Source of the DNA: an uncultured Oscillospiraceae bacterium
GTDB taxonomy: Bacteria; Bacillota; Clostridia; Oscillospirales; Oscillospiraceae
DNA: 64,000 nucleotides
Direction of reading: 5' to 3'
NCBI GenBank assembly: GCA_900754965.1
Contig: CAAEEO010000051.1
Coordinates: forward strand, 1-64,000
Part shown: positions 26,292 to 33,757 of the stretch, piece after piece
Numbering within the stretch: position 1 is the stretch's first letter
Layout: each line of letters opens with the position of its first letter
Notes under the pieces: generated by a model
What the model was told of the DNA's origin: nothing
The model's input: the letters and a program-made list of their open reading frames with translations, nothing else
The model's database searches: none
Translations under genes and position numbers: made by a program

Positions 26292-26337
26292 ACGATTACC
26301 TCCATGATAAAGTATTTCTCTATCTGGTACTTACCAA
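26285..26337. promoter_or_regulatory. Divergent promoter region with TetR-type palindrome
   Basis: A perfect TGGTA-CT-TACCA repeat at 26325-26336. It overlaps a minus-strand -35 (TTGGTA, 26337-26332) paired with TACTTT (26314-26309) for the OYE operon. A plus-strand TTGACA (26285-26290) with TAAAGT (26308-26313), 17 bp apart, could serve the regulator. A repressor bound here would block the OYE promoter. Confidence 0.6.
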
Positions 26338-26372
26338 GCAGAGTTCAAAAGGTGCAGACAGGAGATGGGGAT

Positions 26373-26963
26373 ATGAGAGAAAAACAACGAATGAAATCCC
26401 AGCAGACCCGGAGGGAATTGAAATCAGCGGCTTTGGAGCTGTTCCGCCAGAGAGGATATGAAGGCACCACCGTGTCGGATATCGTTGGAGCCTCAGGGTA
26501 TTCTGTAGGCGCATTTTATGGGCATTTCAAGTCCAAGCAGGAAGTCGCCGCAGAGCTGTGGGGCGACTATATCGGGGAAGAGATCCGGATGTCCACGGAG
26601 CATGGCAGACAGATCCAGAACCTGGAAGACCTGTTCGATTATCTGATCTCCCGTTCGGAGGAGTTGGCAGCCGATCCCCTCTTTTCCGAGCTGCAAAAAA
26701 CCTATATCCGGACCCAGGAAAATAAAGAAATCATGCACACCGCTGCGTTGGACTATAACAGTATGCTGCGGGAGGCACTGCTGCGCCGGTGGCCGAAGAC
26801 GGACGAACTGACCGCAGCAGAATCTGCCACGGCGGCCCACTGCCTGCTCAACGCCTATGCCGAACAGGGAACCCGTGAACCGGCTTTTGCCCTCAACCGC
26901 GTTTCCGTGAAACGCACATTGCTCTACATCGCACAAATGTGCGCCCCGAAAACCGCTCTTTAA
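26373..26963 (+). CDS. TetR-family transcriptional regulator
   Basis: A 196-residue regulator. The N-terminal DNA-binding domain (RRELKSAALELFRQRGYEGT, then DIVGASGYSVGAFYGHFKSK) is followed by a helical ligand domain. ATG 26373 follows AGGAGATGGGG and starts the protein just before the helix-turn-helix, as usual. Divergent placement suggests control of the OYE-SDR operon and of itself. The inducer would be the substrate of those enzymes. Confidence 0.92.
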   Translation: MREKQRMKSQQTRRELKSAALELFRQRGYEGTTVSDIVGASGYSVGAFYGHFKSKQEVAAELWGDYIGEEIRMSTEHGRQIQNLEDLFDYLISRSEELAADPLFSELQKTYIRTQENKEIMHTAALDYNSMLREALLRRWPKTDELTAAESATAAHCLLNAYAEQGTREPAFALNRVSVKRTLLYIAQMCAPKTAL

Positions 26964-27060
26964 TTAGTAGAATTATATTTGAAAAGCCCTTGATTGTCAA
27001 TCAGCAGACAATATTTCCACTGCCCGATTCTTTTCTCCGACACAATAACTGGATGTTCTC

Positions 27061-27089
27061 TTGACTTTCCCCGCCTTTTTCGGTATGCT
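27061..27089 (+). promoter_or_regulatory. Promoter of the riboswitch transcript
   Basis: TTGACT (27061-27066), a 17-bp spacer and TATGCT (27084-27089), just before the purine aptamer. Confidence 0.7.
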
Positions 27090-27102
27090 ATCTCAGGATT
27101 GT

Positions 27103-27212
27103 TCATATAGATCCATAAGATGGATGGATGTTTCTACCGACTGCCGTTCTCAGCCGACTATGACCCTTCCCCTCAAGGGGAGCGGTCTACTCTGAGAGAG
27201 GCAGTCTTTTTT
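27103..27212 (+). promoter_or_regulatory. Guanine-type purine riboswitch with overlapping terminator
   Basis: The aptamer at 27103-27162 matches the purine class: P1 TCATA/TATGA, P2 ATCCAT/ATGGAT with loop AAGATGG, J2/3 GTTTCTACC, P3 GACTG/CAGCC with loop CCGTTCT, and J3/1 GACTATG. The C in CCGACTATG is the specificity base for guanine (U would mean adenine). The only partner for the pre-T-run strand at 27192-27206 is 27139-27153, which is the 5' strand and loop of P3 itself. Terminator and folded aptamer are therefore mutually exclusive, and T6 follows at 27207-27212. This arrangement predicts read-through when ligand is bound. Confidence 0.85.
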
Positions 27213-27250
27213 GATGCAAAAAACTGAAAAGAAAAGAGGCAAATGTACCC

Positions 27251-28651
27251 ATGAAAACAGATGTTGTAATCGTTGGTGCCGGCCCTGCCGGCATTTTTAC
27301 CGCCCTGGAAATGATCCGCCGGGGTAGTCAAAAGAAAATCGTACTGGTGGAAAAAGGCCCGGCGATTGAGAATCGCCGCTGTCCCAAAAATGTGACGAAA
27401 CAGTGCATGAACTGCAAACCTTACTGCCACATCACGGCAGGTTTCTCCGGTGCAGGCGCTTTTTCGGACGGAAAACTCTCCCTGTCCAACGAGGTGGGTG
27501 GCGATCTTCCGGAACTGGTCGGGGCCGATCTGGTTCAGGAGACCATCCACTATACCGACGGGATCTACCTGGAATTCGGCGCAGATTCCCATGTGGAAGG
27601 TGTTACGGAAAACGAAAAGATCCGGGAAATCCGGAAACGGGCCATTTCCGCAGGTCTGAAACTGGTAGACTGCCCCATTCGCCATCTGGGCACAGAAAAA
27701 GCTCAGGAGATCTACCTGGCCATTGAGCACTATCTGGCAGACCACGGCGTGGAACTGATGTTCGGCATGGAGTGCAGCAACATCATTCTGAAGGACGGCG
27801 CCTGCCTGGGTGTCACCTTGACAGACGGAAAAAAAGATCTGGAACTGTATGCTGACACCACCGTCATCGCCGCCGGACGCCGGGGTGCAGACTGGCTGGA
27901 GCGGGTATGCGCCGAGCATCACATTGCCCACCAGCCCGGCACAGTGGATATCGGTGTGCGGGTGGAAGTGCGCAACGAGATCATGGAGCAGGTGAACAAT
28001 GTGCTCTATGAGTCCAAGCTCATCGGCTATCCCAAGCCCTTCAAAAACAAAGTGCGGACCTTCTGCCAGAATCCCGGCGGGTTTGTCAGCCAGGAAAACT
28101 ACGACAACGACCTGGCTGTGGTCAACGGACACTCCTACAAGGAGCTGAAAAGCGACAACACCAACCTGGCCATTCTCTGCTCCCACAACTTTACGGAGCC
28201 GTTCAACCAGCCCATCGCCTATGCGCAGAAAGTGGGCGAACTGACCAACATGCTGGGGGCCGGGCATATCCTGGTACAGCGGTACGGGGATATTCTGGAC
28301 GGCAAACGCACCTGGCCCAAAGAACTGGCCCGCTCCAATGTGCGCCCCACACTGCCCGATGCCGTGGCCGGGGATATTACCGCCGCCATGCCCTACCGCG
28401 CCATGCTGAATATCATCAATTTTATTCAGGCTATGGATATCGTAGTCCCCGGCTTTGCCGCGCCGGAGACCCTGCTGTATTCTCCGGAACTGAAGTTCTA
28501 TTCCAATCGCGTGAAGATGGACGCACACTTTAACACCAATGTGCAGAATCTCCACTGCCTGGGCGACTCCTCCGGCTGGACCCGCGGTCTGATGATGGCC
28601 TCGGTCATGGGCGTGCTCATGGGCCGGGAACTGGCAGCAAAGGAAGTGTAA
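27251..28651 (+). CDS. NAD(P)/FAD-dependent oxidoreductase of the COG2509 type, riboswitch controlled
   Basis: A 466-residue flavoprotein resembling the uncharacterised FAD-dependent dehydrogenases of COG2509. The dinucleotide fold starts at VVIVGAGPAGIFTALEM (residues 5-21). A Cys-rich segment QCMNCKPYCHITAGFSGAGA is near residue 57, DTTVIAAGRRGADWL lies mid-protein, and the FAD-closing motif LHCLGDSSGWTRGL is near the C-terminus. The reaction is unknown. Control by a guanine-type riboswitch points to a link with purine metabolism. ATG 27251 has a modest AAGAGG site. A hairpin terminator follows. Confidence 0.85.
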   Translation: MKTDVVIVGAGPAGIFTALEMIRRGSQKKIVLVEKGPAIENRRCPKNVTKQCMNCKPYCHITAGFSGAGAFSDGKLSLSNEVGGDLPELVGADLVQETIHYTDGIYLEFGADSHVEGVTENEKIREIRKRAISAGLKLVDCPIRHLGTEKAQEIYLAIEHYLADHGVELMFGMECSNIILKDGACLGVTLTDGKKDLELYADTTVIAAGRRGADWLERVCAEHHIAHQPGTVDIGVRVEVRNEIMEQVNNVLYESKLIGYPKPFKNKVRTFCQNPGGFVSQENYDNDLAVVNGHSYKELKSDNTNLAILCSHNFTEPFNQPIAYAQKVGELTNMLGAGHILVQRYGDILDGKRTWPKELARSNVRPTLPDAVAGDITAAMPYRAMLNIINFIQAMDIVVPGFAAPETLLYSPELKFYSNRVKMDAHFNTNVQNLHCLGDSSGWTRGLMMASVMGVLMGRELAAKEV

Positions 28652-28704
28652 ACTTCCACAGACCAGCTGTCAGCGCCGCTTGACAATCAATATGCAAAAC
28701 CGAA

Positions 28705-28740
28705 AAAAGCTGCCTCCGAAATGATTGGAGGCAGCTTTTG
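28705..28740 (+). terminator. Terminator of the FAD oxidoreductase gene
   Basis: AAAAGCTGCCTCC / GGAGGCAGCTTTT with a 9-nt loop, 54 bp after the stop. Confidence 0.85.
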
Positions 28741-28800
28741 TGTTTTTGATATACCAAATGTGACAGTTATTCACAGCAAACAACCTGTTGAGAAAAAGAA

Positions 28801-28834
28801 AAAAGCCTTGAAACCAAATGGTTTCAAGGCTTTT
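28801..28834 (-). terminator. Terminator of tRNA-Val
   Basis: A perfect 15-bp stem AAAAGCCTTGAAACC / GGTTTCAAGGCTTTT with loop AAAT, 3 bp after the tRNA 3' end on the minus strand. Confidence 0.85.
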
Positions 28835-28836
28835 AC

Positions 28837-28913
28837 TGGTGGACGATACAGGACTTGAACCTGTGACCCTCCGCACGTCAAGCGGATGCTCATACCAGCT
28901 GAGCTAATCGTCC
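28837..28913 (-). tRNA. tRNA-Val(GAC)
   Basis: A 77-nt cloverleaf on the minus strand: acceptor GGACGAT/ATCGTCC, anticodon stem TCCGC/GCGGA with loop TTGACGT (anticodon GAC), T arm ACAGG TTCAAGT CCTGT and encoded CCA. Confidence 0.95.
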
Positions 28914-28932
28914 AGACCAGAGAACAAAATGC

Positions 28933-28961
28933 ATTATACAGATTGTTCTCCGATTTGTCAA
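28933..28961 (-). promoter_or_regulatory. Consensus promoter of tRNA-Val
   Basis: Minus strand: TTGACA (28961-28956), a 17-bp spacer and TATAAT (28938-28933). Both hexamers are perfect, as is common for stable RNA genes. Confidence 0.88.
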
Positions 28962-28988
28962 TAGTTTTTTTGAAATTTTTTAATTTTT

Positions 28989-29621
28989 TTACGCGGGACG
29001 GCTATAAACCTTCACTTCTGCAGTGACACCGTAGCAAGTTGCCGTTACGATGGCAGAGCCTTCTCCGCCCTGACCAGTGACAACACCCTTCTCATCCACA
29101 GTACAAACCGCCTCGTTGGAGCTGGCCCAAGTCACAGGAGCCGTCTGCCCATCCGGCAGGAGCGGATAGACTTCCGCAGTCAGAGCCACCTGATTGCCCT
29201 GGGGAGAGGTAAACTCCGTCAGCGTGTTGCCGTTAAATTTGATGGTCACGCTGGTGATTGTCGGCGTCGGTGTGGGGGTCGGGGTAGGCGTGGGAGTCGG
29301 CGTTGTAGTGGGTTCCACACTTGCGCTCGGGGTAGGCGTGGTCTTTGCGCCCGGCTCCGTCTTCAAACTGGTGGTGATCAGCACGATCATTGCCAGAATC
29401 ACAGCCACCACCAGGATTGCCGCAAAGGTCATCTGCCATTTTGCATTGGCCTGGGCCTGGTCACTTGCATAAGTTCCGGAAACTGTTCCTGCTGTATTGC
29501 CCGGCGTACGCTGGGTCTGTTTTACTTTTCGGGTGCCGCAATTCGGACAGCGGCTCTGCAGAGCAGAATACTCGGTGCCGCACTTCCGGCATCGCACACG
29601 GGGAATCAAATCCATCTGCAT
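28989..29621 (-). CDS. Zinc-ribbon membrane protein with Thr-Pro linker and Ig-like domain
   Basis: A 210-residue protein of unknown function; ATG 29615, 8 nt after GGAGG, is the better start and gives 208 residues. In order it has a cytoplasmic zinc ribbon (CRKCGTEYSALQSRCPNCG), one membrane helix (about 64-85), a (Thr-Pro)n linker written by a near-repetitive DNA stretch (about 29240-29330), and a bacterial Ig-like domain (PVTWASSNEAVCTVDEKGVV, then TATCYGVTAEVKV). This suggests a surface-exposed domain tethered to a cytoplasmic metal-binding head. The gene is monocistronic between ypeB and tRNA-Val. Confidence 0.82.
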   Translation of the reverse strand: MQMDLIPRVRCRKCGTEYSALQSRCPNCGTRKVKQTQRTPGNTAGTVSGTYASDQAQANAKWQMTFAAILVVAVILAMIVLITTSLKTEPGAKTTPTPSASVEPTTTPTPTPTPTPTPTPTITSVTIKFNGNTLTEFTSPQGNQVALTAEVYPLLPDGQTAPVTWASSNEAVCTVDEKGVVTGQGGEGSAIVTATCYGVTAEVKVYSRPA

Positions 29622-29720
29622 TTCCTCCGTTTCTTAAATTGTACCGCTATTCTACTATTTTCTCTCCCATTCGTCAAGTATCTGTCCCGCTGTCCCTATG
29701 CGCCGGGCATTTCCCCACAC

Positions 29721-29752
29721 AAAAATCAGCCGGGTATACACCCGACTGATTT
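29721..29752 (-). terminator. Terminator of ypeB
   Basis: Minus strand stem AAATCAGTCGGGT / ACCCGGCTGATTT (one G-U pair) followed by TTGTG, 4 bp after the ypeB stop. Confidence 0.75.
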
Positions 29753-29755
29753 CAT

Positions 29756-31096
29756 TCATGTGACCAGTGTTTTCGTGTCTGTGATAATCTCCATTTGCTC
29801 TCCGGTTTCTGCACTGGCATAAATCAGACACCGCTGTCCCTCCTCCGTGACGCACTGAAAGCGCCAGCAGAGGTCTGTCCGTCCGCTCTCCGCCGTGTAA
29901 TAGCTCAGAGATGCAGACTCGATCTCCAGCCCCTCTGGCAGCGCCTGCCGGGCCGCCTGCTCCCGGGAAACCGCCGGTGTCACCGCACCATGCTCTGTAT
30001 GATACCGGAGATAGTCCGAAGCATTAAAGCTGAGAATGCTCCCATCCGCCATGGATACCGCCACCTGGAGCCGGTCTGCCAAACTGGTGACTTCATCGGC
30101 AGTATAGACATAAGTCCGCTCCAACAGTCCCCACTCCCGGTGTTCTTCATAGACCGTCATCCCCTCATAGCCTGCCCGCTCTACAAACTGATCCGCCGCT
30201 GTCCGTGCCTGTTCCTCTGAAATCCGTTCCTCATCGGCGCTCTTTCCGCTCATATACAGCAGCACCTTTCCCCCGGCCTCTGTGACCGCCACAGTGTCCT
30301 CTGCCTGTCCATCTTCCACCGTAAAATAATACGCGGGGGCATCGCCCTCTGAGCGCCCTATAGCAGTCAGTTCCCCATCCTTTCGCCCCAACAGTTCCTG
30401 CGCCACCATCTGGGCCTGTGTCTGGGTCACCGGCGCCAATCCCTGCAGTGCGGCCCAGGTCTTGGTATGGTCAGCGGAATAGCGCCCATCATAGATCAGT
30501 TCCGGCGTCTGCGGAAACTGCTCTGCCAAATCATAAATCCGATCCTCCAGGATTGGGCCGGTCTCATCGGAGACATTGGCGGTCAGTCCGCCGATGGCAG
30601 GTCCCCGGATGGTCATTCCGCCGCCGGACAGCTCCTCATACATGCCTGCCAGTTCTTCCGACAAGCGTCCGGTGATCTCCGCCAACTGACCGGCAGTCTG
30701 CCGGTCAGCATCATCAAAGGCTTTCCCATCCGCTGCTGCGGCCACCTTTGCCCCGGCATAGTCCTCCATCTGTCCGATAAACCCGGAGACCTTCTCCAAT
30801 TCGTACTGCTCCAACGGCAGAATGCTCAGCGCCGTGGCCGCCCGTTGGGCAGAGGCATAGATCTGGGCGCATACTTTCCCTGTGACCACCGTCCCGGCGG
30901 CATACTGGCCTTTCTGCAATGCAGAATCCAGTTCCTCCATACTGGTCACCAACTGCGCCATCGCCCGGCGATACTCCGTATCGTTATATCGGCGGTACGA
31001 CCCCGCCGCACCGTACAGTGCGTAAGAAAGTCCCGCCAATGCCACCAGTGCGGCGGCTCCGTAGGATACCATCAGAATTTTTGCTTTTTGAGACAT
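29756..31096 (-). CDS. ypeB: Germination protein YpeB
   Basis: A 446-residue spore-cortex protein that in Bacillus holds and protects the lytic enzyme SleB for germination. It has an N-terminal membrane helix (about 9-27), a helical N-terminal domain with NDTEYRRAMAQLVTSMEELD, and C-terminal PepSY-like repeats (EEQARTAADQFVERAGY and REQAARQALP). ATG 31096 follows AGGAAGGTG. sleB, its usual neighbour, is absent; the upstream genes are a lipoprotein and gltX. An 11-bp inverted repeat overlaps the ribosome site, and a CATACTA box typical of forespore promoters lies in the gap. Confidence 0.88.
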   Translation of the reverse strand: MSQKAKILMVSYGAAALVALAGLSYALYGAAGSYRRYNDTEYRRAMAQLVTSMEELDSALQKGQYAAGTVVTGKVCAQIYASAQRAATALSILPLEQYELEKVSGFIGQMEDYAGAKVAAAADGKAFDDADRQTAGQLAEITGRLSEELAGMYEELSGGGMTIRGPAIGGLTANVSDETGPILEDRIYDLAEQFPQTPELIYDGRYSADHTKTWAALQGLAPVTQTQAQMVAQELLGRKDGELTAIGRSEGDAPAYYFTVEDGQAEDTVAVTEAGGKVLLYMSGKSADEERISEEQARTAADQFVERAGYEGMTVYEEHREWGLLERTYVYTADEVTSLADRLQVAVSMADGSILSFNASDYLRYHTEHGAVTPAVSREQAARQALPEGLEIESASLSYYTAESGRTDLCWRFQCVTEEGQRCLIYASAETGEQMEIITDTKTLVT

Positions 31097-31098
31097 AA

Positions 31099-31141
31099 AA
31101 ATGCACCTTCCTGCCCATAGTATGTGCAAAAAGGTGCATTT
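31099..31141 (-). promoter_or_regulatory. Inverted repeat and forespore-type -10 box upstream of ypeB
   Basis: AAATGCACCTT (31141-31131) and AAGGTGCATTT (31109-31099) form a perfect 11-bp repeat that would pair part of the ypeB ribosome site. In the loop lies CATACTA (31124-31118), the sigma-F/sigma-G -10 pattern. I see no good matching -35. Confidence 0.45.
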
Positions 31142-31154
31142 GCGTATTTACAAT

Positions 31155-31784
31155 TTATGACAATTCCAAAGTGGTCAGCATGCCCTGCATTCTAATCTGG
31201 GCGCCCTCCGCAAATTCCGTAGAATCCGGTCTGGAGATTACCGCCGTGACGCATCCGTCCTCCGTATCGATGAGATAGACCGTGAACACCGTATCCAGTG
31301 TCCGTCCCACGACGCAGCGGGCCGTCTGCTCGCCCAGAGGCGTTTCTCCCAGGTCTTCCGTACTTTGCATTCTGCCGTACTCGCTCAGAATCGTCTCAGA
31401 CAGGCTTTCTGCGTCCGCCCCGGCACGGAATCCCAATTCCGCATAGGCCGTACCACTTTCATTGGTCAGATAGCAGTATCCGTCCACATCATTGACGGTA
31501 AAGCGGCTTTTGTCCGCATAGAGGCTGAACGACGGGCCATCCGGGAACATCCCACTAATCCGGGTCATCTCCACCCGTTCTTCCTCCCCTTCCAGGATCA
31601 AAACGAATTCCTGCACATCCGGTGTCTGTTCCGGGTTCGGCACATCCACCACCACATTCGGCGTGGCCGGCACAGCAGGCTGTGTCGGTTCCGGGGTGGG
31701 AACCGGATCTTCTGTTCCGCATCCGGTGAGCAATCCGGCGCACAATGCAGCCGTCAGCGTCCAGACAATGGCTTTTTTCTCCAT
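31155..31784 (-). CDS. Hypothetical lipoprotein
   Basis: A 209-residue lipoprotein: signal MEKKAIVWTLTAALCAGLLT ending in a lipobox with Cys22, a Pro/Thr-rich linker to about residue 55, and a globular domain with no recognised motif. ATG 31784 follows AAAGGGGAA. It lies 15 bp after gltX and upstream of ypeB on the same strand. A role in the spore envelope is possible only by proximity. Confidence 0.75.
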   Translation of the reverse strand: MEKKAIVWTLTAALCAGLLTGCGTEDPVPTPEPTQPAVPATPNVVVDVPNPEQTPDVQEFVLILEGEEERVEMTRISGMFPDGPSFSLYADKSRFTVNDVDGYCYLTNESGTAYAELGFRAGADAESLSETILSEYGRMQSTEDLGETPLGEQTARCVVGRTLDTVFTVYLIDTEDGCVTAVISRPDSTEFAEGAQIRMQGMLTTLELS

Positions 31785-31799
31785 AGTTCCCCTTTCCGG

Positions 31800-33296
31800 T
31801 CAAACCTGTTCCAGTTTTTCCATTCCACGGTCCAAACGGCGCAGAGTCTCCTCCTTGCCCAGAATGGCGCAAATCTCCACCGCACCGCCGGGAGTGACAG
31901 CCTTTCCGGCTGCTGCAATGCGGGTGGGCCACATGACCACTGCGGTCTTGACCCCTTCCTGCTCTGCCAGTCCCATGAGCACATCGTGGATGGCCTCATC
32001 CGTCCAATCCTCAATCTGTGCCAGTGCAGGACGAATCTTCCGCAGCATCTCCAGGCAAATCTCCTCATTCACCTTGGACTTTTTATGGACATACAGCGCC
32101 GTATCATACTCCGGCAGCGCATCGAAAAAGTCTACCTTTTCAGGGATCTCCGTCAGAACCTCCGTTCTCTGCTGGAGCAGAGAGGCGATCTTCGCCGCAT
32201 CATAGGCGGGATTCTTCACGCTCTGGCGGATATACGGCTCTGCCACGGCAGCAAACTGCTCTGCCGTCATGGCCTTGATGTATTCCCCGTTCATCCACTT
32301 CAGCTTGTTCATATCAAACACAGCCGGGGACTTGGAAATGTTGTGGATATCGAACGCCTGCACCAGTTCCTCCAGGGAGAAGATCTCCTGCTCCCCTCCG
32401 GGGCTCCAGCCCAGCAGCGCCACATAGTTCAGCACTGCCTCCGGCAGATATCCCTGAGCCAGCAGATCCTCAAAGGAGGGATCTCCGTGGCGTTTGGACA
32501 TTTTGTGCTGGCTGTCCCGCATGACGGGTGAGCAGTGGACATAGGCCGGGATTTCCCAGCCAAAGGCCTGATACAGCAGGTTGTATTTGGGTGCCGAGGA
32601 CAGATATTCCGAACCGCGCACCACATGGCTGATGCCCATCAGGTGATCGTCCACCACATTGGCAAAGTTGTAAGTGGGCAGACCGTCGGACTTCATGAGC
32701 ACATTCTCATCCAGTTCCTGATTGGGTACCGTAATGTCCCCGTAAATCACATCCGAGAAAGTGGTCGTTCCCTCCTGGGGGATCTTCTGGCGAATGACGC
32801 AGGGTTCTCCGGCGTCCAGACGGGCCTGGATTTCCTCCCGGCTCAGCGCCGCACAGCCGCACTGATGCTTTTTGATGACTTCGCCGTTGGGCAGGGTCAC
32901 AGGCACCACGCCCTCGTCTTCTTTACAGAAACAGCGATAAGCGCCGCCCTTTTCGATCAGCAGTTCTGCGTACTTCCCATACAGATCCCGGCGCTCTGTC
33001 TGGATGTAGGGTCCCACCGGGCCACCCACATCCGGGCCTTCCTGCCAGTCCAGCCGGCAGGTGCGCAGGGTGTTATAAATGATCTCCGTGGCGCCTTCCA
33101 CAAAACGCTCCTGATCCGTGTCCTCAATGCGGAGGATAAACTTCCCGCCCAGACTTTTGGCGATCAGCCAGGTATACAGTGCAGTGCGCAGATTTCCAAT
33201 GTGCATATATCCCGTGGGGGACGGCGCAAATCGAGTGCGGACCTCACCTTTGGGGATACGGGATTCCATTTCCGCAAACCAAGTTTCATTTTCCAT
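31800..33296 (-). CDS. gltX: Glutamyl-tRNA synthetase
   Basis: A 498-residue class I aminoacyl-tRNA synthetase. The HIGH-type motif lies in FAPSPTGYMHIGNLRTALY and the KMSKS-type motif in HKMSKRHG. A Cys-rich zinc-like segment (CFCKEDEG, then KHQCGCAALS) lies in the insertion. The length fits the bacterial discriminating or non-discriminating enzyme. I cannot tell whether it also charges tRNA-Gln, since gatCAB is not in view. ATG 33296 follows TGGAGG, and a strong TTGACA promoter lies upstream. Confidence 0.95.
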   Translation of the reverse strand: MENETWFAEMESRIPKGEVRTRFAPSPTGYMHIGNLRTALYTWLIAKSLGGKFILRIEDTDQERFVEGATEIIYNTLRTCRLDWQEGPDVGGPVGPYIQTERRDLYGKYAELLIEKGGAYRCFCKEDEGVVPVTLPNGEVIKKHQCGCAALSREEIQARLDAGEPCVIRQKIPQEGTTTFSDVIYGDITVPNQELDENVLMKSDGLPTYNFANVVDDHLMGISHVVRGSEYLSSAPKYNLLYQAFGWEIPAYVHCSPVMRDSQHKMSKRHGDPSFEDLLAQGYLPEAVLNYVALLGWSPGGEQEIFSLEELVQAFDIHNISKSPAVFDMNKLKWMNGEYIKAMTAEQFAAVAEPYIRQSVKNPAYDAAKIASLLQQRTEVLTEIPEKVDFFDALPEYDTALYVHKKSKVNEEICLEMLRKIRPALAQIEDWTDEAIHDVLMGLAEQEGVKTAVVMWPTRIAAAGKAVTPGGAVEICAILGKEETLRRLDRGMEKLEQV

Positions 33297-33340
33297 ATGT
33301 ATGCCTCCATGAACGATTTCGTTCCTGATTTTCCATGCTT

Positions 33341-33369
33341 ATATTATGAGACAATGGCCGGAATGTCAA
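33341..33369 (-). promoter_or_regulatory. Promoter of gltX
   Basis: Minus strand: TTGACA (33369-33364), a 17-bp spacer and TAATAT (33346-33341). A small GAACGA/TCGTTC hairpin (33311-33324) lies in the leader. Confidence 0.8.
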
Positions 33370-33448
33370 GTCAGCGCCCCCTCTCTTTTCAAGTTTTATA
33401 TGGTATCCTTCGCTTTTGTGTGCTGTTCTGTTTTCTTTCGTTTTTCTC

Positions 33449-33504
33449 TTGACATTTTATTTTGACTATGATATATTGCATTATGACAAGTAAAGTTGTC
33501 ATAA
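33449..33504 (+). promoter_or_regulatory. Promoter and operator of the Xre-DUF3169 pair
   Basis: TTGACA (33449-33454), a 17-bp spacer and TATATT (33472-33477). Right after the -10, covering the expected start site, is a perfect repeat TTATGACAA (33481-33489) and TTGTCATAA (33496-33504) with a 6-bp spacer. A further half site ATGACAA ends at 33510. This is a classic autorepressor operator position. Confidence 0.75.
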
Positions 33505-33549
33505 TGACAAAGATTCAAGTCAAACTTCGGTGCAACAGGAGGTGATCCG

Positions 33550-33756
33550 ATGCGTCTGTGCAACCGCCTGAAAGAGTTTCGGGCCGCCATGGGGATCAAT
33601 CAGCAGGAACTGGGAAAACTGGCTGGCGTTTCCCGGCAGACCATCAGTCTGATTGAGCGGGGGGATTATTCCCCATCCGTCACCCTGGCGCTGACCCTGG
33701 CAAAGGTCTGCAATGCCAGCGTGGAAGATCTGTTTCGTTTGGAGGAGGATGTTTGA
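33550..33756 (+). CDS. Xre-family transcriptional regulator
   Basis: A 68-residue minimal helix-turn-helix protein (NQQELGKLAGVSRQTISLIE followed by RGDYSPSVTLALTLAKV). ATG 33550 follows ACAGGAGGTG. Its stop is one base before the DUF3169 start. Such small Xre plus membrane protein pairs are common in Firmicutes. The operator just upstream suggests autoregulation. Confidence 0.9.
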   Translation: MRLCNRLKEFRAAMGINQQELGKLAGVSRQTISLIERGDYSPSVTLALTLAKVCNASVEDLFRLEEDV

Positions 33757-33757
33757 A

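Noticed and set aside
26991..27003. Palindrome TGATTG-T-CAATCA after the tetR stop
   Set aside because: Not followed by a T-run and not near a promoter; probably chance.
29240..29330. Short tandem repeat as a possible CRISPR or minisatellite
   Set aside because: It is degenerate coding repetition for a Thr-Pro linker within a membrane protein, without spacers.
33297..33340. T-box leader for gltX
   Set aside because: The leader is under 50 nt and lacks the T-box sequence and specifier structures.
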